Counted from the stretch's first letter, positions 1-9,048 are shown. The stretch: 64,000 nucleotides of DNA from Pelomonas sp. Root1217 (GCF_001425705.1 NZ_LMDC01000028.1:434946-498945); one strand, 5' to 3'. The notes: generated by a model not told the origin, from the letters alone. Translations and numbers: made by a program.

Positions 1-296
1 ACCGGAACCGGGCGCAGCAGGCCGATGACCACCAGCCAGTTGAACGCAATGCGGCTGACCCGCTGCGCTTCCTCTTCGGTGACGGCGGACAGCCTGGGCA
101 ACTGCCAGCTGCGTGCGAGGTTGACGCCTGTCATGACCACGAACCAGGCGGCCGCGGCAGTCTCCAGGCCATCGCGCCACAACGCCCACGCCACGAGGGC
201 ATGTGCAAGTGTGATGGGCCACTGCGCGCGCAGCACCTGCGAGCGCGCCATGACCAGCCGGCGCGCCAGGGCCGACTGCGCTGTTTCCGGCGTCAT
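1..296 (-). CDS. Sensor histidine kinase, N-terminal membrane part (partial)
   Basis: An open frame on the minus strand starts at the ATG at 296-294, overlaps the stop of the upstream response regulator as ATGA, and runs off the left edge of the window, so only about 98 residues are visible. These contain a short polar N-terminus, then hydrophobic stretches (around residues 28-37 and 45-55, and again from about residue 84) that look like membrane helices. No catalytic box is visible. The kinase call rests on translational coupling to a LuxR-type response regulator and on the membrane-helix start, so it is inference; any membrane protein coupled to the regulator would fit. Confidence 0.55.
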   Translation of the reverse strand, partial: MTPETAQSALARRLVMARSQVLRAQWPITLAHALVAWALWRDGLETAAAAWFVVMTGVNLARSWQLPRLSAVTEEEAQRVSRIAFNWLVVIGLLRPVP

Positions 297-976
297 GCCT
301 GGCTGCCGCCGACGACGCGGAAAACGGCTTCGCCGCGCCGCTGGGCCCCCACGGCCGCCAGCACACCGCGCACATGGGTGTGCACGGTATTGACGCCGAT
401 GTCCAGTTCGCGAGCGATCTCCTTGTTGCTCGCTCCGCGCAACATGATGCGAAACACCTCCGCCTGGCGCTCGGTAAGCGCGGGGAAACGCTGTTGCAAG
501 GCTGCGGCGTCGTCGGGCGAAAGAGCCACCTCCGCCGTCGGCCTCGCCACCACGCGCGCGCGCTGCTGCAAGGCCCTGTCCAGCAGGAAGACGCCGCCGC
601 CCATAGCAATCCGGATCGCCTCGATCAGCGTGGCGCCGCTCGCGCGCTTGGGCACGAAGCCCGCCAAGCCCAGCTCGAACACCCGCTGTGGCCAGGGCGT
701 CGGGTCGCCGCCCGATACGACAAGGATGGGCGCCCGGGATCCAGTCGCGCGCAAGGCATCGATCACCGCCCGGCCGTCGTGCTGGCGGCCATCCGCACCG
801 GTCAGATGCCAGTCCAGCAGGATCAACTCATAGGGCAGGTTCGTGGCCAGTTCGACGGCCACCGCCAGTTCACTGCTCTTGTCCAGGCTGAGATCGGGCA
901 TGCTGACCTGGAGAAAAGCCTCTAGTCCTTCCAGCACCAGGTCCTCGTCATCAATTAACAGAGCCCGCACATCCAC
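293..976 (-). CDS. LuxR/NarL-family response regulator
   Basis: A two-domain response regulator of about 227 residues. The receiver domain (about 1-120) has the acidic pair in LLIDDED, the phosphoacceptor Asp near residue 55 in LILLDWHLTG, and a Lys in FVPKRAS. The LuxR-type helix-turn-helix (about 165-217) carries ALTERQAEVFRIMLRG and NKEIARELDIGVNTVHTHV. The start is a GTG at 976, preceded by an AGAGAGGGG stretch; a second in-frame GTG six bases downstream (970) has better spacing to that purine run and is equally plausible. The gene is first in an operon with the membrane protein that follows with an ATGA overlap. Target genes are unknown. Confidence 0.85.
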   Translation of the reverse strand: MDVRALLIDDEDLVLEGLEAFLQVSMPDLSLDKSSELAVAVELATNLPYELILLDWHLTGADGRQHDGRAVIDALRATGSRAPILVVSGGDPTPWPQRVFELGLAGFVPKRASGATLIEAIRIAMGGGVFLLDRALQQRARVVARPTAEVALSPDDAAALQQRFPALTERQAEVFRIMLRGASNKEIARELDIGVNTVHTHVRGVLAAVGAQRRGEAVFRVVGGSQA

Positions 977-1118
977 CCCTCTCTATGGCGCTGTCATCCG
1001 CGCTTATGTCATCTCAGGTGCGAAGGTTAACCGTGCCGGGCGGTCCACTAAGATTGACCCCGGCCTCGCCAAAAGCGCGGCCATCCCTCCCCACTGCCGC
1101 GCCAAAAGCGCCCACCGC

Positions 1119-2174
1119 ATGAACCCGACCTCCCTCTTCGGCCTGCCCGAACAGTCCCCGCATGAGCGCGTGCTGCTCGCCACCGACCCGGCCACCGGCC
1201 TCAAGGCCATCCTGGCCGTGCACAGCACCGCCCGCGGTCCCGCCTTCGGTGGCTGCCGCCTGTGGCACTACGAGTCCGAAGCCGCCGCGCTGAACGACGC
1301 GCTGCGCCTGTCCCAGGGCATGAGCCTGAAGAACGCGCTGGCCGATCTGCCCTTCGGCGGCGGCAAGGCCGTCATCCTGAAGCCCGAGGGCGCCTTCGAC
1401 CGCCCTGCCCTGTTCGCCGCCTTCGGCCGTGCCGTGCAGTCGCTGGCCGGCGCCTACATCACCGCCGAGGACGTCGGCACGACGACCGCCGACATGCGCG
1501 GCATGCAGGCCGTGACGCCCTATGTGAGCGGCATCCCGCGCGAAGGCGCCTTCGGTGGCGATCCGAGTCCCAAGACCGCCTGGGGCGTGTTCGTCTCCAT
1601 CCGGGCCGGCGCCCGTCTCGTGCTGGGCCGCTCCTCGCTGGACGGCGTGCGCGTCGCGCTGCAGGGCTTGGGCGCTGTCGGCTGGCATCTGGCCGAGTTC
1701 CTGCACAAGGCCGGCGCCAAGCTGGTCGTGGCTGACGTGGACGTGGCCAAGGTCGAGCGCGCCGTCGCGCAGTTCGGCGCCACCGCCGCCAGCGTGGCGG
1801 ACATCCTGGCTGCCGATGTCGACGTGCTGGCCCCCTGCGCGCTGGGCGCCTCGCTGAACGAGAAGACGGTGCCGACGCTGCGTGCCAAGCTGATCGCCGG
1901 CGCAGCCAACAACCAGCTCGCCACGCCGGATGACGGCGACGCGCTGCAGCGCCGCGGCATCTGCTATCTGCCTGACTACCTGGTCAATGCCGGCGGCATC
2001 ATCAGCGTGGCCCGTGAGTACCGCAACGAAGGCGAGGAAGCAGCCGTCATGGCCGAGGTCAGCAAGATCGCCGAGCGCGTGGAAGAGCTGCTGCAGCGCG
2101 TGCAGACGGCCGACTCGACGCCGGCGCGCGTGGCTGATGACTGGGCACGCTCCAAGCTCGTTCGAACGGCCTGA
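1119..2174 (+). CDS. Glu/Leu/Phe/Val dehydrogenase (leucine dehydrogenase-like)
   Basis: NAD-dependent amino-acid dehydrogenase of about 351 residues, matching the usual length of leucine/valine dehydrogenases rather than the longer glutamate enzymes. It would interconvert a branched or aromatic amino acid with its 2-oxo acid plus ammonia. The substrate half shows the glycine-rich LPFGGGKAVI motif with the catalytic Lys near residue 83 and the AYITAEDVGT segment; the Rossmann half shows ALQGLGAVGWHLAEFL. The chosen ATG gives the conserved start MNPTSLFGLPEQS; upstream in-frame sequence is not protein-like. It stands alone between the divergent response regulator and the FadL-type gene. Exact substrate cannot be read from the sequence. 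Confidence 0.88.
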   Translation: MNPTSLFGLPEQSPHERVLLATDPATGLKAILAVHSTARGPAFGGCRLWHYESEAAALNDALRLSQGMSLKNALADLPFGGGKAVILKPEGAFDRPALFAAFGRAVQSLAGAYITAEDVGTTTADMRGMQAVTPYVSGIPREGAFGGDPSPKTAWGVFVSIRAGARLVLGRSSLDGVRVALQGLGAVGWHLAEFLHKAGAKLVVADVDVAKVERAVAQFGATAASVADILAADVDVLAPCALGASLNEKTVPTLRAKLIAGAANNQLATPDDGDALQRRGICYLPDYLVNAGGIISVAREYRNEGEEAAVMAEVSKIAERVEELLQRVQTADSTPARVADDWARSKLVRTA

Positions 2175-2183
2175 GTCAGCCCC

Positions 2184-2218
2184 TAGTTTGGTCGGGTGGT
2201 TGCGCCCGGCCAACACTA
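2184..2218 (+). terminator. Stem-loop after the dehydrogenase gene
   Basis: An interrupted inverted repeat ten bases past the dehydrogenase stop: TAGT, TTGG and CGGG on the left arm pair with CCCG, CCAA and ACTA on the right, with single-base bulges. There is no T-run behind it, so it may be a 3-prime stabilising hairpin rather than an intrinsic terminator. Confidence 0.4.
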
Positions 2219-2313
2219 GAGAGGCCTCTCGAGTCCAGGGTTTGTCTTGTCCTGCGCGCGACACAAGCGCTGCGCAAAATCGCGCGGTTACGCACGATTA
2301 CGGAGACAGGCCC

Positions 2314-3789
2314 ATGACTAGAACCCCCCGTCCTGCGGGCGCGCTGCGCCCCCTGCTGGCGGCGTTGGCGCTGCTGCCGCTGGCCCTCGGCGCCGAGGCT
2401 GCCGGTTACCGCTTCGGCACCCAGAGCGCCGCCGGTGAAGGCACGGCCAATGCCAACGGCGCCGAGGCCGCCGACGCCAGCACCCTCTTTGCCAACCCCG
2501 CCGGCATCACGCGCCTGTCGGGCTGGAACTTCTCCGGCGTCGTTGACTACGTCGACCCCAAGACCCGCTTCACCGACCAGGGCTCCTTCATCTCCCTGCC
2601 CGGCTCCGGCCTCGCGCCGCGGTCGACGGGCACCGTCGGCGACACGATGAGCTTTGCCAAGGGCGCGGCTGTGCCCCATCTCTATGCGGCCTACAAGGCC
2701 AACGACAACCTGGCCTATGGCCTGGGCGTCTTCGTGCCCTGGGGCACCAAGCTCGACTACAGAGCCGACTGGGGCGGCCGCTACAACCTGCAGAAGGTTG
2801 AGCTGAAATCCATCTCGGTCAACCCCAACGTCGCCTGGAAGACCTCGCCCGAGCTGTCGCTCGCGGCCGGCCTGAACATCCAGTACATGGAAGGCAAGCT
2901 GCGCCGCGCCGTGCCCTATGCCTCCGTCTACGCCGCCGGCCTGCTCAACGCCGCCCATCAGGCGGCCGCGGCTGGCGCGCCGGGTCTGGCGCTGCAGCTG
3001 CAGCAGCAGGCCGCCACCGTTTTCGGCAACCCGGCCTATGACGGCTCCATCGCCGTCGAGGGCAAGGACTGGGGCCTGGGCTTCAACCTCGCCCTGCTGT
3101 GGGAGCCAGCCGCCGGCACGCGCATGGGCCTGAGCTACCGCAGCAGCGTCAGCCACAAGCTCAAGGGCAGCGCCGACTGGACCCAACCCAACAACCTGCC
3201 CGCCGAGGTGCTGGCCGCCATCACGGCCAAGCCCTACAACGGCGTCTCGGCCCTGGACCACAACGACTCCGACGTCAGCCTCTCGGTGCGCACGCCCGAG
3301 TCGCTGTCCATCCACGGCTTCCATCAGCTGACGCCCACCATCGCCGTCCTGGGTGACTTCACGATCACGCGCGACTCGCGCCTGAAGCAGCTGCGCATCG
3401 ACTTCGCCAACAGCACGGCCGATTCGACGACCGCCGAGCACTGGAAGGACAGCACCAGGGTCTCGGTCGGCGCCCAATGGCAGGCCCTGCCGGCGCTACT
3501 GCTGCGGGGCGGCTACAGCAAGGACATGTCGCCCGTGCCCTCAGCGACGCGCAGCCCGGCCCTGCCCGATGCCCACCGGACCTGGGTCGCCCTCGGCGCC
3601 AACCTGGCCCTGATGGACAACGCCAGCGTCGACTTCTCCTTTGGCAAGGTGAAGCTCAAGGACGCGGCGATGAACGCGACCGATGACGGCGACGGCGAGC
3701 AACCCTGCAACTGCGCCTACTCGACCGCACGCGGCAACTACGCCTCCAAGGCCACCATCTTCGGTGTCCAGTTCAACTACAAGTTCTGA
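2314..3789 (+). CDS. FadL/OmpP1/TodX-family outer-membrane transport protein
   Basis: A 491-residue outer-membrane beta-barrel of the FadL family, which passes hydrophobic molecules such as long-chain fatty acids across the outer membrane. The signal peptide ends near AEAA (about residue 29). The mature protein starts GYRFGTQSAAGEGTANA and has the family segment ASTLFANPAGITRLSGWNFS, which in FadL forms the N-terminal hatch; it ends in an aromatic beta-strand (FGVQFNYKF) as expected for barrel insertion. The 13-base gap to the following phosphatase gene suggests one transcript and a joint role, perhaps uptake of lipids or products of phosphodiester hydrolysis (inference). Confidence 0.88.
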   Translation: MTRTPRPAGALRPLLAALALLPLALGAEAAGYRFGTQSAAGEGTANANGAEAADASTLFANPAGITRLSGWNFSGVVDYVDPKTRFTDQGSFISLPGSGLAPRSTGTVGDTMSFAKGAAVPHLYAAYKANDNLAYGLGVFVPWGTKLDYRADWGGRYNLQKVELKSISVNPNVAWKTSPELSLAAGLNIQYMEGKLRRAVPYASVYAAGLLNAAHQAAAAGAPGLALQLQQQAATVFGNPAYDGSIAVEGKDWGLGFNLALLWEPAAGTRMGLSYRSSVSHKLKGSADWTQPNNLPAEVLAAITAKPYNGVSALDHNDSDVSLSVRTPESLSIHGFHQLTPTIAVLGDFTITRDSRLKQLRIDFANSTADSTTAEHWKDSTRVSVGAQWQALPALLLRGGYSKDMSPVPSATRSPALPDAHRTWVALGANLALMDNASVDFSFGKVKLKDAAMNATDDGDGEQPCNCAYSTARGNYASKATIFGVQFNYKF

Positions 3790-3802
3790 GGAGGCGAACA
3801 TC

Positions 3803-6139
3803 ATGGATCGCCGCAGTTTTCTCCGTCGCAGCGCCGCTCAAGCAGGCGCCCTGATCACCGCTTCCACCGCCCTGTCCAGCCTCGTCGGCTGCGGCGGCGG
3901 TGGCGATGCCGGTGCGCCTATCCAGCCACTGCCCGAGACCTTCCCAGGCAGCAGCACGCCGCTGCCGACGACAGCCGCCGCGAGCGGCACGTTCAAGTTC
4001 CCGCAATCGATCGCCTCGGGCGACCCCAAGCCCGACGGCGCCGTGCTGTGGGCCCGCGTGGTGCCGAGCACGGCCGATGACGTGACCAGCGCCGCCGGCG
4101 CCGGCAGCTATACCGTGACGCTGAAGATCAGCAGCGCCGCGGGCAATGCGGCGCTGCTGGGCACGACGTCCGCGCTGACGGGCACGGTCGACGCCAGCGC
4201 CGACGTGCCGGTCTACGAGTTCTACGACCACACGCTGCGCCACCGCATCAGCGGCTTGCAGCCCGCCACCGTCTACTACTACCAGTTCACCGCTGGCAGC
4301 AGCGTGTCGCGTGTCGGCCGCTTCAAGACGGCGCCTGCCAACGATGCCGACATCAACGCGCTGAACTTCGCTTTCATCTCCTGCCAGGACTGGAGCGTGA
4401 ATCACTGGGCCGGCATGGACACGCTGGCCACGGAAAACATCGACTTCGTCGTCCACCTGGGCGACTACATCTACGAGGCTGTCGGCGCCGACTACCAGGC
4501 CGGCGGCGTCGAGAGCGCACACACCGCGCTGGCGCTGCCCAACGGCACAGCCCTGCCCACCGGAGGAAAGTACGCGACGACGCTGGGGGACTACCGCTAC
4601 CTGTACAAGCGCTATCGCACCGACCGCCGCCTGCAGAACCTGCACGAGCACTTCGCCTTCGTCGCTGTCTGGGACGACCACGAGTTCAGCGACGACTGCT
4701 GGCAGGACCGAGAGACCTACGACAACGGCACGTTCAACGCGGCCACACAGGTCGGTGACAACACGGCCCAGACCTCGCGCCGCGTGGCGGCCAACCAAGC
4801 CTGGTTCGAGAACATGCCGGCCGACATCAGCTTCACGCTGGACCCAGGCCAAGGCATCACCGGCATCCGCATCTACCGCGACCTGAAGTTCGGCAAGCTG
4901 ATGCACCTGGTCATGACCGACCAGCGCCTGTACCGCGCCGACCACCTGATCCCCGAAGCCGCGCCCAGCCCGCTGACGGGCCAGGCCGTCGGCAGCATCG
5001 GTGCGCGCTACATGGTGCCGCAGGCCACGCTGGCGGGCGTCGAGGCCGCCAAGCTGGTCGCCGGCGCGTCGCTGCCCGACCCGCTGGCCCTGGTCAGCGT
5101 CCTGGGCGGTGCGCAACGCCAATGGTGGGTGCAGACGATGACGGCATCCACCGCGCTGTGGAAGATCTGGGGCAACGAGGTCTCGCTGCTGCGCATGGGC
5201 ATGGACGGCAACAAGATCCCCGGCGCGCCCGCGGCCTTCAAGGCGAAGTTCGTGCTGAATGCCGACCAGTGGGACGGTTTCAACGCCGAGCGCAAATACC
5301 TGCTGGGCCAGCTGCTGGCCAAGGGCGTCAAGAACGTCGTGGCCGTCACCGGCGACATCCACGCTTTCTACGCCGGCGTGGTGATGGCCGACTACGACGC
5401 CGCCACGCCCGTGCCGGCGATGGTCGACCTCGTCACGGCCGGCGTGTCCAGCAACTCCAACTTCAGCTACTTCTACGGTGCGGCCACCCAGCCCTCGTTC
5501 GCGGCGCTGAAGCCGCTGGTGGCGACCAGCGAGTTCGAGGCCGAGGCCATCGCCATCCAGATGCTGAGCGCGGCCATCGCGATCGGCGCCGGGGTGACGG
5601 ACCTGAGCAACACGGCCGCCATCCAGGCCGCCGTGCAGGGCGCCATCCAGGCGGGCCTAGTGCCGGCTGCGGCCTTCGCACCGACGGCCTCGCTGTCCCG
5701 GGCGATCGTCAACACCTTCGACGAAACCCAGGCCGGCACGATGGGCACCCTGGTCTCGGGCCTGATCACGAGCATGGCCGTCGCTGGCAAATCGGTGGCA
5801 GCGATGACGCTCTACGGCCTGATCCAGCAAAAGCTGGCGGCGGCCCTGGGCATCCCGGCCAACTTCGTACCGGCATCCGAGATCGTCAAGCGCCTGAACC
5901 CGTTTGCCGACCCGACGACGGCCGTTGCACCGCCGGTCAACAACCCCTGGATCAAGCATGTCGACAGCGACGCCCAAGGCTATGCCGTCGTGTCGCTCAG
6001 CAAGACCGAGCTGATCTGCACCTTCAAGAAGATGGCGCGCCAGGTGGGCGGCACGGCGCCGGCTTCGCCGGTGGCTGCCGTAAGGACGGTTCGCGTCGCC
6101 ACTGGCGTGACGGATGTGAGCGTGGTCGCCGGACTCTGA
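3803..6139 (+). CDS. PhoD-like alkaline phosphatase/phosphodiesterase, Tat-exported lipoprotein
   Basis: Metallophosphoesterase of about 778 residues, far longer than typical PhoD (roughly 520-600). The N-terminus RRSFLRR is a twin-arginine signal and LSSLVGC is a lipobox with Cys30, so it is probably folded with its metals in the cytoplasm, exported by Tat and lipid-anchored. A PhoD N-terminal domain (about 60-185) precedes the catalytic core with FISCQDW, VHLGDYIYE, VWDDHEFSDD and VTGDIHAFYAG, all metal-ligand motifs of the family. Between the core (ending GVSSNSNF near 548) and the usual C-terminal strand segment NPWIKHVDSDAQGY (near 712) sits an unusual, Ala-rich, mostly helical insertion. 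A GAGGAGG ribosome-binding site overlaps the FadL-type stop. A terminator follows. Confidence 0.88.
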   Translation: MDRRSFLRRSAAQAGALITASTALSSLVGCGGGGDAGAPIQPLPETFPGSSTPLPTTAAASGTFKFPQSIASGDPKPDGAVLWARVVPSTADDVTSAAGAGSYTVTLKISSAAGNAALLGTTSALTGTVDASADVPVYEFYDHTLRHRISGLQPATVYYYQFTAGSSVSRVGRFKTAPANDADINALNFAFISCQDWSVNHWAGMDTLATENIDFVVHLGDYIYEAVGADYQAGGVESAHTALALPNGTALPTGGKYATTLGDYRYLYKRYRTDRRLQNLHEHFAFVAVWDDHEFSDDCWQDRETYDNGTFNAATQVGDNTAQTSRRVAANQAWFENMPADISFTLDPGQGITGIRIYRDLKFGKLMHLVMTDQRLYRADHLIPEAAPSPLTGQAVGSIGARYMVPQATLAGVEAAKLVAGASLPDPLALVSVLGGAQRQWWVQTMTASTALWKIWGNEVSLLRMGMDGNKIPGAPAAFKAKFVLNADQWDGFNAERKYLLGQLLAKGVKNVVAVTGDIHAFYAGVVMADYDAATPVPAMVDLVTAGVSSNSNFSYFYGAATQPSFAALKPLVATSEFEAEAIAIQMLSAAIAIGAGVTDLSNTAAIQAAVQGAIQAGLVPAAAFAPTASLSRAIVNTFDETQAGTMGTLVSGLITSMAVAGKSVAAMTLYGLIQQKLAAALGIPANFVPASEIVKRLNPFADPTTAVAPPVNNPWIKHVDSDAQGYAVVSLSKTELICTFKKMARQVGGTAPASPVAAVRTVRVATGVTDVSVVAGL

Positions 6140-6160
6140 CGCGGCCGCCTGCACGAACAA

Positions 6161-6184
6161 CGCCCGGCATTGCCGGGCGTTTTC
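6161..6184 (+). terminator. Intrinsic terminator after the phoD-like gene
   Basis: CGCCCGGCA and TGCCGGGCG pair almost perfectly and are followed by TTTTCTTT. It closes the FadL-PhoD transcription unit 22 bases after the stop. Confidence 0.85.
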
Positions 6185-6235
6185 TTTGGCCCCGCCACGC
6201 AGATCGGCGCCTGTGACGCGTGCTTAGACTCCCGC

Positions 6236-7897
6236 ATGCCTCTCTACCGCGTTCTGGTCATCGGCGGCTACGGCTTCTTCGGGCGCCGTCTCGTTGAACG
6301 GCTGGCCCGCAGCCCGGACCTGCACCTTATCGTGGCGGGTCGGTCCGCCGCACAGGGCCTGGCCCTGGTGGATGCGCTGCGCGGGGCGGCGCGCGCGCAA
6401 CTCGGCTGCGCCACGCTCGATGCGGACGCACCGGCCTTCGCCGACGATCTCAAGGCGCTGGCGCCCGACGTCACCGTGCACACCTCGGGCCCGTTCCAGG
6501 GCCAGCGGTATCACGTCGCCCAAGCCTGCATGGCCGCTGGCGCGCACTACATCGATCTGGCTGACGGCCGGGATTTCGTGGTCGGCATCAGCAGCCTGAA
6601 CCAGGCCGCGCTGGACCGTGGCCTGAGCGTCATCAGCGGCGCGAGTTCCGTACCTGCCCTGTCCGATGCAGCAGCTCGCCATCTGGCGCAGGGACTCACC
6701 CGCGTCGACCACATCGACATCGGCATCAGCCCGGGCAACCGTACCGAACGAGGCCTGGCCACGGTGCGCGCCATCCTGAGCTACTGCGGCAAGGCCCTGC
6801 CGGCCGTGGAGCACCGTCCCCGCTTTGGCTGGATTGGCAGCCGGCGTCACCTTTATCCCGCGCCGGTCGGGGAGCGGCTGCTATCGCCCTGTGACGTGCC
6901 TGACCTCGCGCTGCTGCCCGGGCGCCATGCTGGCCGCCCAACGATCAGCTTTGGCGCCGGCCTCGAATTGCCGTTCCTGCACCGAGGCATGAACGCGCTG
7001 GCGCTGCTGGCCCGGATCGGCATCGTCAAGGACTGGTCGGCTCATGCGGTGGCCCTGAAGTGGCTCGGCGACCGGTTCAGGGGCCTGGGAACGAACGCGG
7101 GCGCCATGCACGTCTGCGTCAGTGGGGAAACTGCTGAAGGCATCAGGCGCAGCCGCACCTGGCATCTGGTTGCTACTCACGGCGATGGCCCCTTCGTCCC
7201 CACGCTGGCCGCTGCGGCGCTGATCCGCAAACTGCAGCACGGCGACGCATCGCTCGCAGGCGCCCAGCCCTGCGTGGGCCTGCTGTCGCTGCAGGACTTC
7301 GCACGAGAATCAGAGGGCCTGCACATCGACATGCACGAATCACCCGCCACCGACGCCCTGAGCCTCTACGAACGCGTGCTGGGCGCCAGCTATTCACAAC
7401 TGCCAACGGCGGTGCAGCGCTTTCATCGGCTCGCGGGGCACACCGTCCTGACCGGCTGGGTGCAGACGCAGGCGCCGAGTTCGCTGCCGGCCCGGCTGCT
7501 GGCCTTCTGTCTTGGCACGCCACGCCGTGCCGGCAGCGGCCCGCTCAGCTTCGAACTCGATGCCAGCGCGGAGGCGGAATGTTGGACGCGCCACTTCCCG
7601 ACGCGGACCATGACATCGCGCATGCGGCTGGTGGCCGGCAAGATCCAGGAGAAGCTCGGGGCTGCCCGGCTGACCTTTGGCTTGAGCGTTGACGATGGCC
7701 GGCTGAGGATGGAGCTTGAGGGCCTGCGCTTCATGGGGCTACCCTGCCCACGATGGCTGATGCCGCAGGTGGTGGCCGAGGAAACCGGCAAGGACGACCA
7801 GCTGCACTTCCGCGTTGCCGCCGGCGTGCCGCTGCTGGGCACCGTCGCGGCCTATGACGGCCATCTCGACCTCGGCCCGGTGCAAGCCAGTTCATGA
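6236..7897 (+). CDS. Saccharopine dehydrogenase-like NAD(P)-binding protein with C-terminal DUF4166
   Basis: A 553-residue two-part protein. The N-terminal Rossmann region starts VLVIGGYGFFGRRLVERLA (about 5-23) and continues through PDVTVHTSGPFQGQ and HYIDLADGRDFV, as in saccharopine-dehydrogenase-like oxidoreductases. The last 160 residues (about 390-550) match the DUF4166 pattern, with LPTAVQRFHR, ECWTRHFPTRTMTSRM and MPQVVAEETGKDDQLHF. The substrate is unknown; proteins with this architecture are not necessarily lysine enzymes. The stop overlaps the start of the DCC-family gene as ATGA, so the two are translationally coupled and likely act together. Confidence 0.8.
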   Translation: MPLYRVLVIGGYGFFGRRLVERLARSPDLHLIVAGRSAAQGLALVDALRGAARAQLGCATLDADAPAFADDLKALAPDVTVHTSGPFQGQRYHVAQACMAAGAHYIDLADGRDFVVGISSLNQAALDRGLSVISGASSVPALSDAAARHLAQGLTRVDHIDIGISPGNRTERGLATVRAILSYCGKALPAVEHRPRFGWIGSRRHLYPAPVGERLLSPCDVPDLALLPGRHAGRPTISFGAGLELPFLHRGMNALALLARIGIVKDWSAHAVALKWLGDRFRGLGTNAGAMHVCVSGETAEGIRRSRTWHLVATHGDGPFVPTLAAAALIRKLQHGDASLAGAQPCVGLLSLQDFARESEGLHIDMHESPATDALSLYERVLGASYSQLPTAVQRFHRLAGHTVLTGWVQTQAPSSLPARLLAFCLGTPRRAGSGPLSFELDASAEAECWTRHFPTRTMTSRMRLVAGKIQEKLGAARLTFGLSVDDGRLRMELEGLRFMGLPCPRWLMPQVVAEETGKDDQLHFRVAAGVPLLGTVAAYDGHLDLGPVQASS

Positions 7898-8283
7898 TCA
7901 TCGTGTTCGACGCCCAATGCCTGCTCTGCAGCGGCTGGGTGCAGTTCATCCTGCGACATGACAGCAAGGCCTGCTTGCGCTTTGCGTCCATCCAGGGCGC
8001 CGCGGGGCGGCGTTTGCTGGCCGCAGAGGGGTTGGCGCCCGAAGGCTTGCAGACGCTGCTGCTCGTCGATGGCCCTCACGCCTGGCAGCAAACGGCAGCC
8101 ATATTTCGCGTGCTGCATGCGTTGGGCTGGCCCTGGCGCCTGGCCTGGATCGCATGGCTGATCCCGTCCATCGTCAGAGATCCGTTGTACCGTCTGGTCG
8201 CCAGGAACCGCTACCGGCTGTTCGGGCGCTCGGCCGTCTGCATCCGCCCGCAGCCTGAGCATGCGGCCAGATTCCTCGACTGA
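7894..8283 (+). CDS. DCC-family thiol-disulfide oxidoreductase-like protein (DUF393)
   Basis: A 129-residue protein with the family signature at its very N-terminus: IIVFDAQCLLCSGWV, giving D6 and the CxxC pair Cys9/Cys12, followed by the segment RFASIQGAAGRRLLAAEGL. Later hydrophobic stretches (around WPWRLAWIAWLIPSIV) and the LYRLVARNRYRLFGR motif are usual in DUF393 proteins. A thioredoxin-like redox role is inferred from the CxxC; no partner is known. It overlaps the preceding saccharopine-dehydrogenase-like gene by four bases and ends at a strong two-way terminator. Confidence 0.85.
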   Translation: MIIVFDAQCLLCSGWVQFILRHDSKACLRFASIQGAAGRRLLAAEGLAPEGLQTLLLVDGPHAWQQTAAIFRVLHALGWPWRLAWIAWLIPSIVRDPLYRLVARNRYRLFGRSAVCIRPQPEHAARFLD

Positions 8284-8290
8284 TAAAGCA

Positions 8291-8313
8291 AACGCCCGGC
8301 AGCGCCGGGCGTT
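8291..8313. terminator. Bidirectional terminator between the DCC gene and livF
   Basis: Perfect 10-bp palindromic arms, AACGCCCGGC and GCCGGGCGTT, around a 3-nt loop. It sits between convergent genes and has short T-rich stretches on both strands. Confidence 0.85.
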
Positions 8314-8334
8314 CACGTCAGGCGGCGGTGCCGC

Positions 8335-9048
8335 TCATTCGCCCAGGTAGGCGGCGCGCACCTTGGGGTCGTTCAGCAAGGCCTTGCCCTCGCCTTCCAT
8401 CGTCACCTCGCCGGACTCCATCACATAGCCGCGGTTGGCCAGTTGCAGCGCACGGCTGGCGTTCTGCTCGACGAGCAGCACCGTCACGCCCTGCTGGTGG
8501 ATGTCGTTCACGACCTCAAAGATCTTGTCCACCATGATGGGCGACAGGCCCATCGACGGCTCGTCCAGCAACAGCACCTTGGGGCGGGCCATCAGCGCGC
8601 GGCCCATGGCCAGCATCTGCTGCTCGCCACCGGACATCGTGCCTGCCAGCTGCTTGGCGCGCTCCTTCAGGCGCGGAAACAGGCCGAAGACCTTGTCCAT
8701 GTCAGCCTGAATCTCGCCGTCCTTGCGGTTGTAGGCGCCCATCTGCAGGTTCTCGGTGATGGTCATGCGCGTGAAGGTGCCGCGGCCCTCCGGCACCATG
8801 ACCAGGCCCTGCTTGGCCAGGTCCCAGGCGCCCTGGCCCTTGATGGGCTTGCCGAGGTATTCCACGCTGCCGGCGGCCACGGGCTGCAGGCCGGTGATGG
8901 CCTTCAGCGTCGTCGTCTTGCCGGCGCCATTGGCGCCGATCAGCGACACCAGTTCGCCCTCGCGCACCTCGAAGCTGACGCCCTTGACGGCCTGGATGCC
9001 GCCGTAGGCGACCTTCAAGCCAGAAACCTTGAGCAGGGTTGCTGCCAT
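8335..9048 (-). CDS. livF: Branched-chain amino-acid-type ABC transporter ATP-binding protein LivF
   Basis: A 237-residue ATPase with Walker A GANGAGKTT, signature MSGGEQQMLAMGRAL, Walker B KVLLLDEPSMGLSP and switch His region VLLVEQNASRAL. These features, and EGRGTFTRMTITENL after the Q-loop, are those of LivF rather than LivG. It pairs with LivG on the cytoplasmic face of the LivHM permease. The ATG at 9048 has GGAG eight bases upstream. It is the last gene of livHMGF and is separated from livG by 115 bases that hold three consecutive hairpins, which may lower or protect its part of the message. Confidence 0.93.
   Translation of the reverse strand: MAATLLKVSGLKVAYGGIQAVKGVSFEVREGELVSLIGANGAGKTTTLKAITGLQPVAAGSVEYLGKPIKGQGAWDLAKQGLVMVPEGRGTFTRMTITENLQMGAYNRKDGEIQADMDKVFGLFPRLKERAKQLAGTMSGGEQQMLAMGRALMARPKVLLLDEPSMGLSPIMVDKIFEVVNDIHQQGVTVLLVEQNASRALQLANRGYVMESGEVTMEGEGKALLNDPKVRAAYLGE

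Noticed and set aside
2219-2230. Palindrome GAGAGGCCTCTC upstream of the FadL-type gene.
   Set aside because: A single 12-base palindrome without a second site or a recognised regulator; chance is plausible.
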